42,856 bases of DNA. It comes from Lachnospiraceae bacterium. Lineage in GTDB: Bacteria > Bacillota > Clostridia > Lachnospirales > Lachnospiraceae. A program made the position numbers and the translations under genes. The stretch spans positions 1-42,856 of the forward strand of contig JAFYDQ010000172.1 in assembly GCA_017544705.1 (NCBI GenBank), written 5' to 3'. Shown piece after piece: positions 33,651-42,557 of the stretch (positions within the stretch are counted from its first letter, which is position 1; each line of letters begins with the position of its first letter). Under the pieces are notes generated by a model. It ran no database searches and was not told the DNA's origin. It saw only the letters and a list, made by a program, of their open reading frames with translations.

Positions 33651-35342
33651 ATGCAGCTTACCGGTTCACAGATCGTTATGGAATGCCTGCTTGAGCAGGG
33701 TGTCGATACTGTTTTCGGGTATCCGGGCGGTTCCATTCTGAATATCTATGATGAATTATATCGTTACCGTGACAGGATCCATCACTACCTGACCAGTCAT
33801 GAACAGGGTGCGGCGCATGCTGCTGACGGTTATGCCAGAGCCACGGGAAAAGTCGGTGTTTGTATGGCGACATCGGGTCCCGGTGCCACCAATCTTGTTA
33901 CCGGGATTGCAACGGCATATATGGATTCCGTACCCATGGTGGCGATCACTGCAAACGTGATCTTACCGCTTCTTGGGAAAGATACCTTTCAGGAGGTAGA
34001 TATTGCCGGTGTCACGATGCCAATCACAAAACACGGTTATATCGTCAAGGATATCACGCAATTGGCAGATACATTGCGTAAAGCTTTTGCGATCGCAAGA
34101 TCCGGAAGACCGGGGCCTGTTCTTGTAGATATTACAAAAGACGTCACTGCGGATAAAACGGAATATACCTATCAGGCACCGTATGATCTGGAAATACCGA
34201 AGCGCTATACAGACGAAGATATTGATATCGCAACGGAAATGATCAAAAAATCCAAGCGTCCGTTCATTTGTACAGGAGGCGGTACGGTCATATCCGGTGC
34301 AAGCGCGGAACTGTCGGAATTTGCACATAAGATCGGGGCACCGGTCTGCGATACGCTGATGGGAAAAGGCGGTTTCAACGGCTGTGATCCGCTATATACG
34401 GGTATGATCGGTATGCACGGCACCAAAACGACGAATTTCGGCGTTTCAAAAGCAGATCTTCTGATCGTTCTCGGCGCCAGATTTTCCGATCGTGTTGTAG
34501 GGGACGCCAAGAAATTTGCCAAAAAAGCAAAGATCCTGCATATCGATATTGATCCTGCAGAGATCAATAAAAACATCAAAACGGATGCTTCCGTGATCGG
34601 TGATGTCAAGGAGATCCTTACGATCTTAAACAACAGACTTGATGTTCTGGATCATGCCGAATGGTTAAAGGAAATCGCCGATTATCAGGCGGAGTTTCCG
34701 TTGAAATATCCGAAGAAGAAACTGACCTGTCCGTATCTGATCGAAGAACTGTATCGGATCACGGAAGGAAAGGCGATCATCACAACGGATGTAGGACAGC
34801 ATCAGATGTGGGCCGCACAGTTTTATAAGTATACGGAACCCCGAACTTTTCTGACATCGGGCGGACTCGGGACCATGGGGTACGGGCTGGGTGCCTGCAT
34901 CGGTGCAAAGGTCGGAAGACCGGATAAGATCGTTTGCAATATCGGCGGGGACGGTTGTTTCCGGATGAATATGAATGAACTTGCCACGGCAAGCAGATAC
35001 AATATTCCCATTATCCAGATCGTGATCAACAATGAAGTCCTGGGTATGGTAAGGCAATGGCAGACATTATTTTATGAAAGCCGTTATTCCAACACCGTAC
35101 TAACGGATAAAGTGGATTATATTGCCGTCGCGAAAGCACTCGGGTGCGAAGGCATCCGCGTTACGACCAAGGAAGAGGTAGCAGGTGCGATCGAAAAAGC
35201 GATCTCATTAAATGCACCTGTTGTGATCGAATGCGTGATCGATAAAGATGATAAAGTATTTCCGATGGTTTCCGCAGGATCATCCATTGAAGAAGCTTTT
35301 GATGCCGACGATCTGAAAGCACAGACGGGAGACGGAAAGTAA
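33651..35342 (+). CDS. ilvB: Acetolactate synthase large subunit
   Basis: A 563-residue thiamine-diphosphate enzyme making acetolactate and acetohydroxybutyrate. It has the catalytic Glu51 in SHEQGAAHAADGYAR, the FAD region and the ThDP/Mg motif GGDGCFRMNMNELATA..N. AAGGAGG before ATG 33651. No regulatory small subunit (ilvN/ilvH) is next to it; instead an L,D-transpeptidase gene begins on the next base after its stop. The sequence fits the biosynthetic anabolic type, not the catabolic AlsS, by its setting. Confidence 0.97.
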   Translation: MQLTGSQIVMECLLEQGVDTVFGYPGGSILNIYDELYRYRDRIHHYLTSHEQGAAHAADGYARATGKVGVCMATSGPGATNLVTGIATAYMDSVPMVAITANVILPLLGKDTFQEVDIAGVTMPITKHGYIVKDITQLADTLRKAFAIARSGRPGPVLVDITKDVTADKTEYTYQAPYDLEIPKRYTDEDIDIATEMIKKSKRPFICTGGGTVISGASAELSEFAHKIGAPVCDTLMGKGGFNGCDPLYTGMIGMHGTKTTNFGVSKADLLIVLGARFSDRVVGDAKKFAKKAKILHIDIDPAEINKNIKTDASVIGDVKEILTILNNRLDVLDHAEWLKEIADYQAEFPLKYPKKKLTCPYLIEELYRITEGKAIITTDVGQHQMWAAQFYKYTEPRTFLTSGGLGTMGYGLGACIGAKVGRPDKIVCNIGGDGCFRMNMNELATASRYNIPIIQIVINNEVLGMVRQWQTLFYESRYSNTVLTDKVDYIAVAKALGCEGIRVTTKEEVAGAIEKAISLNAPVVIECVIDKDDKVFPMVSAGSSIEEAFDADDLKAQTGDGK

Positions 35343-37037
35343 GTGGCTAAACGACGCAAGACGGACTTAAAGACGCAAGATGTGAAACTGAATAAAGAAA
35401 CGCCTGAAGAGAAAACGGAACCAACATCCGAAAAAGAAGAGCTTGAAAAGGAGAAATCTGAAAAGGATGAGGATTCCGTAAAAGAAGAGGCTGTCGGGGA
35501 AGAAAAGTCCGAATCGGAGCCGGAGGATGATTTTGACCTGGATCCGGAAGAAACTGCTGATCAGAATTCCGATAAAGCTGCTGATCAGGATACCGATAAA
35601 GCGGCTGATAAAGAACCCGATCCGGACCAGCCTGCCGGCACGGAAGAAAAGAAAAACGGCAATCTTTTTCTCAAAACATGCGGTATAACGGCATTTGTGC
35701 TGTGTGTGGCCTATGCGGGGATCTCAATCTTTTATACGGGAAGGTTTATGCCCGGTACCGTGATCAAAGATACTTTGGTGCAAAACCGGACCGTATCTCA
35801 GGTCAACGAACAATTCTGCAGGAATCATGAAGACTATACCATGACGCTGACGCTTGCGGATGGGAAAACGGAAACGCTGCAGGGCAGAGACTTTGACTTT
35901 GACAATGATTACACGGGATCGCTGAACGAAATCCTGGCTTCACAGAAATCCTATGAATGGCCATGGTATCTCATGAATCAGGCATCCTATCAGGCTAAGC
36001 CTGCGGTAACTTACGATGAAGGCAAACTGTTGGCGATGTTGTCTGAACTGGATTGTTTCAGGCAGAAAGAAATGAACTCTGATGCAGTGGTTGCGATCGA
36101 AAACCGCATGAATCATTTCACATTAAGGGATGAAAGACAAAAGGCACTGAATCCGGCTGATGCTACGGAAAGAGTACTGAATGCCTTAAAAAGCGGTGAA
36201 ACGGTCTGTGACCTGCAGGATGCATATGAGCTTCCGAAGGCTACCGCAATGCAGGCACAGGTGTTAAAGAGATGGGACGCGGTCAATAAGGTGCAAAATG
36301 CCGAAGTGATCTATTCGGACGGTGATATCACACTGGATGCCGACCGGCACGAGATCGCCACCTGGATTGCCACGGATGCAAACAAACAGCCGGTGATCGA
36401 CAAAGACGGCAAGGTTGTTCTGGATGAAGAAAAGATCAGGGTTTTCCTGACAAAGTTAACCGATACGTTTAATACGGATCAGAAAGACCGTCTCTGGACG
36501 AAGTATCAGGGCGGAACGGTTCTTCTGCCGAGCCGTAACAAGGGATTCATCGTCGATGAAGATGCCGAACTTGAAGCACTGATGAAGACGGTTTCGGGTG
36601 GCTGGACAGAGAAGAGACGGCCGTATTATTCCCAGGAAGGCGCCGGACACGGAAACGGTGAAGTCGGAGATACTTATGTGGAAGTGGATCTCGGACATCA
36701 GAAACTGTATTATTTTGAAGAAGGAAAACTGAAACTCACCAGTGATATCGTAACCGGGTGCAAACGTTATCATAATGATACCCCACCCATGATCACGAAT
36801 ATTTATTTCATGCAGCAGAACCGGACGCTGCACGGTGAAAACTATGCGACGTTCGTATACTACTGGATGGCATTTTACAACCATTACGGTCTGCATGATG
36901 CAACCTGGAGATCCAAATTCGGTGGAGATATTTATCTGACAGACGGCTCACACGGCTGTGTGAACATGCCGAAGGAAAATGCCGCAAAACTGTATGAATT
37001 GGTACATGTCGGCACACCGGTCGTACTTTACGAGTGA
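35343..37037 (+). CDS. Membrane-anchored L,D-transpeptidase (YkuD)
   Basis: A 564-residue wall enzyme with an acidic, Lys/Glu/Asp-rich cytoplasmic tail of about 105 residues (with ADQxxDKA repeats), one membrane helix (about 110-131), a peptidoglycan-binding-4-like region of about 300 residues (TLADGKTETLQGRDFDF and VDEDAELEAL) and a C-terminal YkuD domain. The catalytic motif is GSHGCVNM with Cys539. It makes 3-3 crosslinks or attaches proteins to the wall. GTG start at 35343, directly after the ilvB stop; promoter reading from the amino acid operon seems accidental or coupling. Confidence 0.94.
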   Translation: MAKRRKTDLKTQDVKLNKETPEEKTEPTSEKEELEKEKSEKDEDSVKEEAVGEEKSESEPEDDFDLDPEETADQNSDKAADQDTDKAADKEPDPDQPAGTEEKKNGNLFLKTCGITAFVLCVAYAGISIFYTGRFMPGTVIKDTLVQNRTVSQVNEQFCRNHEDYTMTLTLADGKTETLQGRDFDFDNDYTGSLNEILASQKSYEWPWYLMNQASYQAKPAVTYDEGKLLAMLSELDCFRQKEMNSDAVVAIENRMNHFTLRDERQKALNPADATERVLNALKSGETVCDLQDAYELPKATAMQAQVLKRWDAVNKVQNAEVIYSDGDITLDADRHEIATWIATDANKQPVIDKDGKVVLDEEKIRVFLTKLTDTFNTDQKDRLWTKYQGGTVLLPSRNKGFIVDEDAELEALMKTVSGGWTEKRRPYYSQEGAGHGNGEVGDTYVEVDLGHQKLYYFEEGKLKLTSDIVTGCKRYHNDTPPMITNIYFMQQNRTLHGENYATFVYYWMAFYNHYGLHDATWRSKFGGDIYLTDGSHGCVNMPKENAAKLYELVHVGTPVVLYE

Positions 37038-37072
37038 TGAATGTTTTTGGAGTGTCAATAAAATTATTTAGA

Positions 37073-37101
37073 TTGTGATTTTTTTAACCATGGTATATAT
37101 T
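37073..37101 (+). promoter_or_regulatory. Promoter of the serCA operon
   Basis: TTGTGA (37073-37078) and TATATT (37096-37101) with a 17-base spacer, 36 bases before the serC start. Confidence 0.7.
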
Positions 37102-37137
37102 TAATGGAAAAGATTTAGAAACAAAGGAGGAGAAGTG

Positions 37138-38220
37138 ATGAAAAGGGTTTATAACTTTTCAGCAGGGCCCGCAGTTTTGCCCGAGGAAGTACTGAAAGAA
37201 GCTGCAGATGAGATGCTGGACTACCGCGGATGCGGGATGTCCGTGATGGAGATGAGCCATCGGAGCAAGGTTTTTGAAACGATCATTCAGGAAGCGGAAG
37301 CAGATCTTCGGGAACTGATGAACATTCCCGATAATTATAAGGTTCTGTTTTTGCAGGGCGGTGCGCATCAGCAGTTTGCGATGATCCCCATGAACCTGAT
37401 GAAGAATAAAAAGGCTGCTTATATCGTAACCGGACAGTGGGCCAAAAAGGCATTTAACGAAGCAAAGATCTACGGTGAAGCGATCAAGGTCGCTTCCAGC
37501 GAAGATAAGACGTTTTCTTATATTCCCGATTGCTCGGATCTGGATATCCCGGATGATGTCGATTACGTATATATCTGCGAAAATAACACGATCTACGGAA
37601 CCAAATTCAAAACATTACCAAATACAAAAGGGCATACACTGGTTGCGGACGTCTCCTCCTGTTTCCTGTCAGAACCCGTGGATGTAACAAAATACGGGAT
37701 CATTTACGGCGGCGTACAGAAGAATATCGGACCTGCCGGTGTTGTGATCGTGATCATCAGAGAAGATCTGATCACGGAAGATACTCTTCCCTATACGCCG
37801 ACCATGTTAAAGTACAAGACCCATGCGGATGCCGGTTCATTGTACAATACACCTCCCGCATACGGGATCTACATCTGCGGTAAGGTATTTAAGTGGCTGA
37901 AAAAGCGTGGCGGACTTGCCGCAATGAAGGAATACAACGAAAAGAAGGCTAAGATCCTTTATGATTTCCTGGATGAGAGCAAACTGTTCAAAGGAACTGT
38001 TGTGAAAGAGGACAGGTCTTTGATGAACGTACCGTTTGTCACCGGGAATGAAGAGCTGGATGCAAAGTTCATTAAAGAAGCAAAAGAAGCCGGATTTGAG
38101 AATCTCAAAGGTCACAGATCCGTTGGCGGTATGCGTGCATCCATTTACAATGCAATGCCGATCGAAGGTGTCGAGAAACTGGTTGCATTTATGAAAAAGT
38201 TTGAAGAGGAGAATCAGTAA
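37138..38220 (+). CDS. serC: Phosphoserine aminotransferase
   Basis: A 360-residue PLP enzyme turning 3-phosphohydroxypyruvate into phosphoserine. It starts with the class V signature VYNFSAGPAVLPEEVL, has the LFLQGGAHQQFAMIP block, and the PLP lysine in YGGVQKNIGPAG. ATG 37138 is chosen over GTG 37135 by the AAAGGAGG at 37123-37130. Its stop overlaps the serA start (TAATG), so the two are translationally coupled. Confidence 0.98.
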   Translation: MKRVYNFSAGPAVLPEEVLKEAADEMLDYRGCGMSVMEMSHRSKVFETIIQEAEADLRELMNIPDNYKVLFLQGGAHQQFAMIPMNLMKNKKAAYIVTGQWAKKAFNEAKIYGEAIKVASSEDKTFSYIPDCSDLDIPDDVDYVYICENNTIYGTKFKTLPNTKGHTLVADVSSCFLSEPVDVTKYGIIYGGVQKNIGPAGVVIVIIREDLITEDTLPYTPTMLKYKTHADAGSLYNTPPAYGIYICGKVFKWLKKRGGLAAMKEYNEKKAKILYDFLDESKLFKGTVVKEDRSLMNVPFVTGNEELDAKFIKEAKEAGFENLKGHRSVGGMRASIYNAMPIEGVEKLVAFMKKFEEENQ

Positions 38221-39383
38221 TGTACAAATATGCTTGTTTGAATCCGATCGCACAGATCGGGTTGGAGCGGTTCACGGATGCTTATGAAAAGACGGAAGAT
38301 ATCAATCAGGCGGAAGGGATTCTTGTCAGAAGTGCCGCCATGCATGATATGGAGCTGTCCGATACACTTTTAGCTGTTGCAAGAGCAGGCGCGGGCGTCA
38401 ATAATATCCCGCTTGATAAGTGTGCACAGAAAGGGATCGTTGTATTCAACACCCCGGGTGCAAACGCAAACGGCGTAAAAGAACTTGTCATTGCAGGCAT
38501 GCTGCTTGCAAACAGAGATATCGTCGGTGGTATCAACTGGGTAAAATCAGAAGCCGGCAACCCGGACATTGCCAAAATGGCCGAAAAAGAAAAGAAGAAA
38601 TTTGCCGGACATGAGATCCAGGATAAGAAACTCGGTATCATCGGACTCGGAGCCATCGGTGTCAGAGTTGCAAATGTTGCAAAACATCTGGGCATGGAAG
38701 TTTACGGATATGATCCGTATATTTCCGTAGATGCAGCCTGGAATTTAAGCCGTGATATCAAGCATGTGAAAAACATCGATGATATCTATGAGAATTGTGA
38801 TATCATCACGATCCACGTGCCGCTTATGGATTCCACCAAGAATACGATCAACAAAGAAGCGATCGATAAGATGAAAGACGGCGTGATCCTTTTGAACTTT
38901 GCGCGTGATCTGCTTGCCAATGAAGATGACGTGATCGAAGCACTGAAATCCGGTAAAGTCGCAAAGTATGTTTCCGACTTCCCGAATCCGAAAACAGCCG
39001 GTACGGAGGGCTGTATCGTGATCCCGCATCTTGGCGCATCCACGGAAGAATCAGAAGACAACTGTGCAAAAATGGCAGTCAAAGAACTGATGAACTTCTT
39101 AGAGAACGGAAACATCATTAATTCCGTCAACTATCCGAACTGCGACATGGGGGTATGTTCCGGTGCGGAACGTGTGACCGTTATGCATAAGAATGTTGCC
39201 AATATGATCACAAAATTCACGGCTACGTTCGGTGATCTGAATATCAATATCAGTAACATGATGAATAAATCCAAAGGAGATTATGCCTATACCATGCTGG
39301 ATGTTGAATCCACCATCACAGATGAGATGGTGAAAAAGCTGGAAAGCATTGACGGCGTGATCCGTGTCAGAGTGATCCGGTAA
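38220..39383 (+). CDS. serA: D-3-phosphoglycerate dehydrogenase
   Basis: A 387-residue NAD-dependent dehydrogenase, the first step of serine synthesis. Visible: substrate domain with RSAAMH and AGAGVNNIP, the NAD loop LGIIGLGAIGVRVAN, HVPL, and a HLGASTEESEDN segment with the catalytic His, then a short C-terminal ACT domain (MLDVESTITDEMVKKLESIDGVIRVRVI), the usual site of serine feedback. It lacks the extra ASB domain of long forms. Followed by a terminator and the DUF1015 gene. Confidence 0.97.
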   Translation: MYKYACLNPIAQIGLERFTDAYEKTEDINQAEGILVRSAAMHDMELSDTLLAVARAGAGVNNIPLDKCAQKGIVVFNTPGANANGVKELVIAGMLLANRDIVGGINWVKSEAGNPDIAKMAEKEKKKFAGHEIQDKKLGIIGLGAIGVRVANVAKHLGMEVYGYDPYISVDAAWNLSRDIKHVKNIDDIYENCDIITIHVPLMDSTKNTINKEAIDKMKDGVILLNFARDLLANEDDVIEALKSGKVAKYVSDFPNPKTAGTEGCIVIPHLGASTEESEDNCAKMAVKELMNFLENGNIINSVNYPNCDMGVCSGAERVTVMHKNVANMITKFTATFGDLNINISNMMNKSKGDYAYTMLDVESTITDEMVKKLESIDGVIRVRVIR

Positions 39384-39404
39384 AACGGGTTCGGTTTCAT
39401 GTTG

Positions 39405-39451
39405 AAAAATCCACTCCCATCTGTCATGATAACAGAGGGTGTGGATTTTTC
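39405..39451 (+). terminator. Imperfect terminator after serA
   Basis: AAAATCCAC...ATCTGT (39406-39424) pairs with ACAGAGGGTGTGGATTTT (39432-39449) with one bulge and a mismatch, ending in a T-run. The DUF1015 gene starts 25 bases beyond. Confidence 0.75.
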
Positions 39452-39475
39452 ATATTAAGACTAAAGGAGATAAAA

Positions 39476-40708
39476 ATGGCAACGATAAAACCGTTTCGTG
39501 CACTGCGACCTGCCGGGCGATATGCGGACCGCATTGCTGCACTGCCTTATGATGTATACAACCGCGCGGAAGCAAAAGCGGAAGTGGAAAAAGAGCCGCT
39601 CTCATTCCTGAAGATCGACAGAGCCGAGACCCAGTTCGATGATTCCGTGGATACTTATGCGGATATGGTTTATGAAAAGGCAAAGTCAACTTATGAGGAG
39701 ATGAAGAAAGAGGGCTATTATCTTGTCGATGCGTCAGAATGCTTTTATCTTTATGAGCTGACGATGAAGGGAAGAGCACAGACCGGCATCGTCGGCTGTG
39801 CATCCATTGATGACTATGAGAACGGCGTGATCAAAAAGCATGAGAATACCAGAGCCGATAAAGAGGTAGACCGGATCAATCATGTGGATACCATGTCCGC
39901 ACAGACCGGTCCGATCTTTCTTGCTTATCATCAGGATACCGTCTTATCAGAACTGGTGAATAAGATCAAAGAAAGGAATCCCGTCAACGATTTTACAAGC
40001 CCGGACGATGTAACGCATCGTGTCTGGATTATCAATAATGATGAGGAGATCAAATTGATCAGAGAGCGTTTTGAAAAGATCGGAAATGTGTATATCGCTG
40101 ACGGACATCATCGTTGCGCTTCTGCGGTAAAGGTCGGACTTAAGAGAAGAGCGCAGCATCCCGGATATACAGGAGATGAAGAATTTAATACATTTCTGTC
40201 GGTGCTGTTTCCCGATAATGAACTGATGATCATGGACTATAACCGTGTTGTCAGGGATCTGAACGGACACAGTGTGGAAGAGGTCATTGCGTATTTAAGG
40301 GAACATGGGAGATTGCGCCTGAACAAGAGCGCATTTCATCCGCAAACAAAAGGAGAATGCGGTATATACCTGGATCATTCCTGGTATGCGTTTACCTTTG
40401 ATGAAACCTTAAGACCGGATGATCCCGTGGAAGGACTGGATGTATCCATTTTACAGCGCCATATTCTGGAGCCTTTGTTCGGGATCGCGGATCCGAAGAC
40501 GGACCAGCGGATTGAATTTGTCGGCGGGATCAGGGGACTTGATGAACTGGAACGCAGAGTTGATACGGATTGTCAGATCGCATTTGCAATGTATCCGACA
40601 CAGATCAGCGAATTGTTTGCGGTGGCGGATGCCGGAAAACTGATGCCGCCAAAATCCACATGGTTTGAACCGAAGCTGCGCAGCGGCCTCTTCATTCACG
40701 AAATCTGA
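39476..40708 (+). CDS. DUF1015 family protein next to serine genes
   Basis: A 410-residue cytoplasmic protein of the DUF1015 (COG4198) family: N-terminal PFRALRP..YADRIAALPYDV, the conserved KKHENTRADKEVDR (120-133) and IADGHHRCASAVK (207-219). The function is not established. The DGHHR motif resembles the conserved motif of ParB/sulfiredoxin-fold proteins, some of which are free-serine kinases, and the gene follows serC-serA with no serB in sight; both suggest a role in serine phosphate chemistry. That is inference. AAAGGAG precedes the ATG. A terminator separates it from serA, but it could still be read partly with it. Confidence 0.9.
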   Translation: MATIKPFRALRPAGRYADRIAALPYDVYNRAEAKAEVEKEPLSFLKIDRAETQFDDSVDTYADMVYEKAKSTYEEMKKEGYYLVDASECFYLYELTMKGRAQTGIVGCASIDDYENGVIKKHENTRADKEVDRINHVDTMSAQTGPIFLAYHQDTVLSELVNKIKERNPVNDFTSPDDVTHRVWIINNDEEIKLIRERFEKIGNVYIADGHHRCASAVKVGLKRRAQHPGYTGDEEFNTFLSVLFPDNELMIMDYNRVVRDLNGHSVEEVIAYLREHGRLRLNKSAFHPQTKGECGIYLDHSWYAFTFDETLRPDDPVEGLDVSILQRHILEPLFGIADPKTDQRIEFVGGIRGLDELERRVDTDCQIAFAMYPTQISELFAVADAGKLMPPKSTWFEPKLRSGLFIHEI

Positions 40709-40723
40709 GATACTATCTATGAA
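40695..40723 (+). promoter_or_regulatory. Possible promoter of the mscS-type gene
   Basis: TTCACG (40695-40700) and TATGAA (40718-40723), 17 bases apart, overlapping the end of the DUF1015 gene. Weak match. Confidence 0.35.
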
Positions 40724-40746
40724 TTTTATTATATGAGGTTTCGAAT

Positions 40747-41607
40747 ATGGATAATTTGCAATTAGAAGATCTCGGACTGCAAGATATTGCAGAGAAGCAG
40801 AGCATGTTCCGGGAATATCTGGATACGCTTCCGCAGAAATTCTTAGGCCTCGGGATCCGTGCCCTGATCATGGTGATCCTTCTGGTGATCAGTTATTGGC
40901 TGATCCGCGCCTTAAGAAAGATTATCCGCAAGGCGTTGCAGAAATCTAAAGTTGAAAACGGCAGTATCACATTTATTGACAGCTGTGTAAAGATCATCCT
41001 CTATACCTGTGTGATCCTTTCACTCATCGGCTATTTCGGTATTGATGCCGCCAGCGTTGTTGCCATTCTCGGTTCGATCGGGTTAACGATCGGTCTGGCT
41101 TTCCAGGGTAGTCTTTCGAATTTTGCAGGCGGCGTTCTGATCCTGATCTGTAAGCCGTTTGTAACGGGTGATTATATTCTGGAAAAGAATACAAATGCAG
41201 AGGGTACCGTAACGGAGATCACGTTGTTTTACACCAAGATCCGCACGCAGGATAACCGCATGATCTCCATACCGAACAGTGTGCTTTCCAATTCGACTAT
41301 CATTGACGCATCAGCGCTTTTGGAGCGAAGAGTCGATCTATTCGTACCGGTTTCCTATGAGGCGGAAATCAAAAGAGCAAGAGAAGTGATCCTCAAGGTT
41401 CTTGATCAGGAGAGCGTTCTAAAGCACGATCGTCAGGTGTTTGTTGAGGAACTGGCAAACAGCAATGTGGTGCTCGGTATTCAGTTTTATGTCCAAACGA
41501 CCGACTATCTGCCGATGAAACGGCTGGTGCTTGAACAGATCAAAACCGAATTTGACAGGACCGGGATCACAATTCCATTTGAACAGATCGACGTTCATAT
41601 GGTATAA
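40747..41607 (+). CDS. MscS-type mechanosensitive channel
   Basis: A 286-residue small-conductance channel. It has three membrane helices, the third being the pore helix with GLAFQGSLSNFAGGVLIL, followed by the beta domain (FVTGDYI, TEITLFYTKIRTQDNRMISIPNS) and the alpha/beta C-terminal domain. It opens on membrane tension to release solutes during osmotic downshift. ATG 40747 has a weak TGAGG upstream. The stop codon lies within the -10 box of the uppP promoter. Confidence 0.95.
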   Translation: MDNLQLEDLGLQDIAEKQSMFREYLDTLPQKFLGLGIRALIMVILLVISYWLIRALRKIIRKALQKSKVENGSITFIDSCVKIILYTCVILSLIGYFGIDAASVVAILGSIGLTIGLAFQGSLSNFAGGVLILICKPFVTGDYILEKNTNAEGTVTEITLFYTKIRTQDNRMISIPNSVLSNSTIIDASALLERRVDLFVPVSYEAEIKRAREVILKVLDQESVLKHDRQVFVEELANSNVVLGIQFYVQTTDYLPMKRLVLEQIKTEFDRTGITIPFEQIDVHMV

Positions 41608-41608
41608 T
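41579..41608 (+). promoter_or_regulatory. Promoter of uppP
   Basis: TTGAAC (41579-41584) and TATAAT (41603-41608), 18 bases apart, inside the end of the mscS-type gene. Confidence 0.7.
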
Positions 41609-41637
41609 ATTATGAATTATTGTTTTGGAGGCCTTAT

Positions 41638-42516
41638 ATGTCTGTTTTTCAGGCAATCATTTTGGGAATCGTACAGGGATTGACGGAGTTTTTACCCGTC
41701 AGTTCTTCCGGTCACCTTGCCATCATGAAAAATCTGCTGGGTGTCAATACGGATACGGGTATCCTGTTTGATGTTTTGCTGCATTTTGCAACGCTGATCG
41801 CGGTATTCGCGGTTATGTATAAGGATATCATCAAACTGATCGTTGATTTTTTCCAGATCGTACGTGATGTATGTATCAACATCGGCAGATTCTTTTCCAA
41901 TCTGACTGCCATTCATAAAAAACCTTACATCGTGATCGCCTCCACTTCTTATCGTAAATTCGTGATCATGCTGATCATTTCCACGATACCGACGGGAATT
42001 CTGGGTGTGTTGCTATCGGAAGTCGTAGATTCGGCATCAACGGCGCTGCTGATTCCCGGGATCTGTCTGATCGCAACGGGATTGATCCTGTTTTTGGCGG
42101 ATCTTTTGAAGGAAGGCCGCAAAAAACCAAAAACCGCAAATTACGGAGATGCATTTGCCATCGGTGTTACACAGGGTATCTCCGTTTTACCCGGTCTCTC
42201 GAGATCCGGAACGACGATCACGGCATGTCTGTTATGCGGATTTGATCGTAAATTTGCCGTAAAATACTCATTTATCATGTCCATGCCTGCAATACTTGGC
42301 GCGATGATCCTTGAACTTAAGGATATCGGGGGAACGCATCTGGCAGGCAACGAGATCGCAGCTTATATCATCGGAATGGTCATAGCTGCGGTAGTCGGGT
42401 TCTTTGCAATCCGTATCATGCTGAATGTGGTAATGAACCGGTATTTTAAATTTTTCGCTTTTTATTGTCTGATCATAGGAGCGATCTCGATCATCGGGTA
42501 TCTTGTAAAGTTATAA
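41638..42516 (+). CDS. uppP: Undecaprenyl-diphosphatase UppP
   Basis: A 292-residue polytopic enzyme (BacA type) that recycles undecaprenyl diphosphate to the monophosphate carrier used by MraY. Its two signature motifs are present: LTEFLPVSSSGHL near the N terminus and LPGLSRSGTTI in the second half. The ATG at 41638 with GGAGG (41627-41631) is preferred over a TTG at 41620. Bacitracin targets its substrate, and extra copies of the gene raise tolerance. Confidence 0.97.
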   Translation: MSVFQAIILGIVQGLTEFLPVSSSGHLAIMKNLLGVNTDTGILFDVLLHFATLIAVFAVMYKDIIKLIVDFFQIVRDVCINIGRFFSNLTAIHKKPYIVIASTSYRKFVIMLIISTIPTGILGVLLSEVVDSASTALLIPGICLIATGLILFLADLLKEGRKKPKTANYGDAFAIGVTQGISVLPGLSRSGTTITACLLCGFDRKFAVKYSFIMSMPAILGAMILELKDIGGTHLAGNEIAAYIIGMVIAAVVGFFAIRIMLNVVMNRYFKFFAFYCLIIGAISIIGYLVKL

Positions 42517-42557
42517 AAGGCTGATATCTCTTTCTTTGGGGAGTAAGGAGGTTTGAT

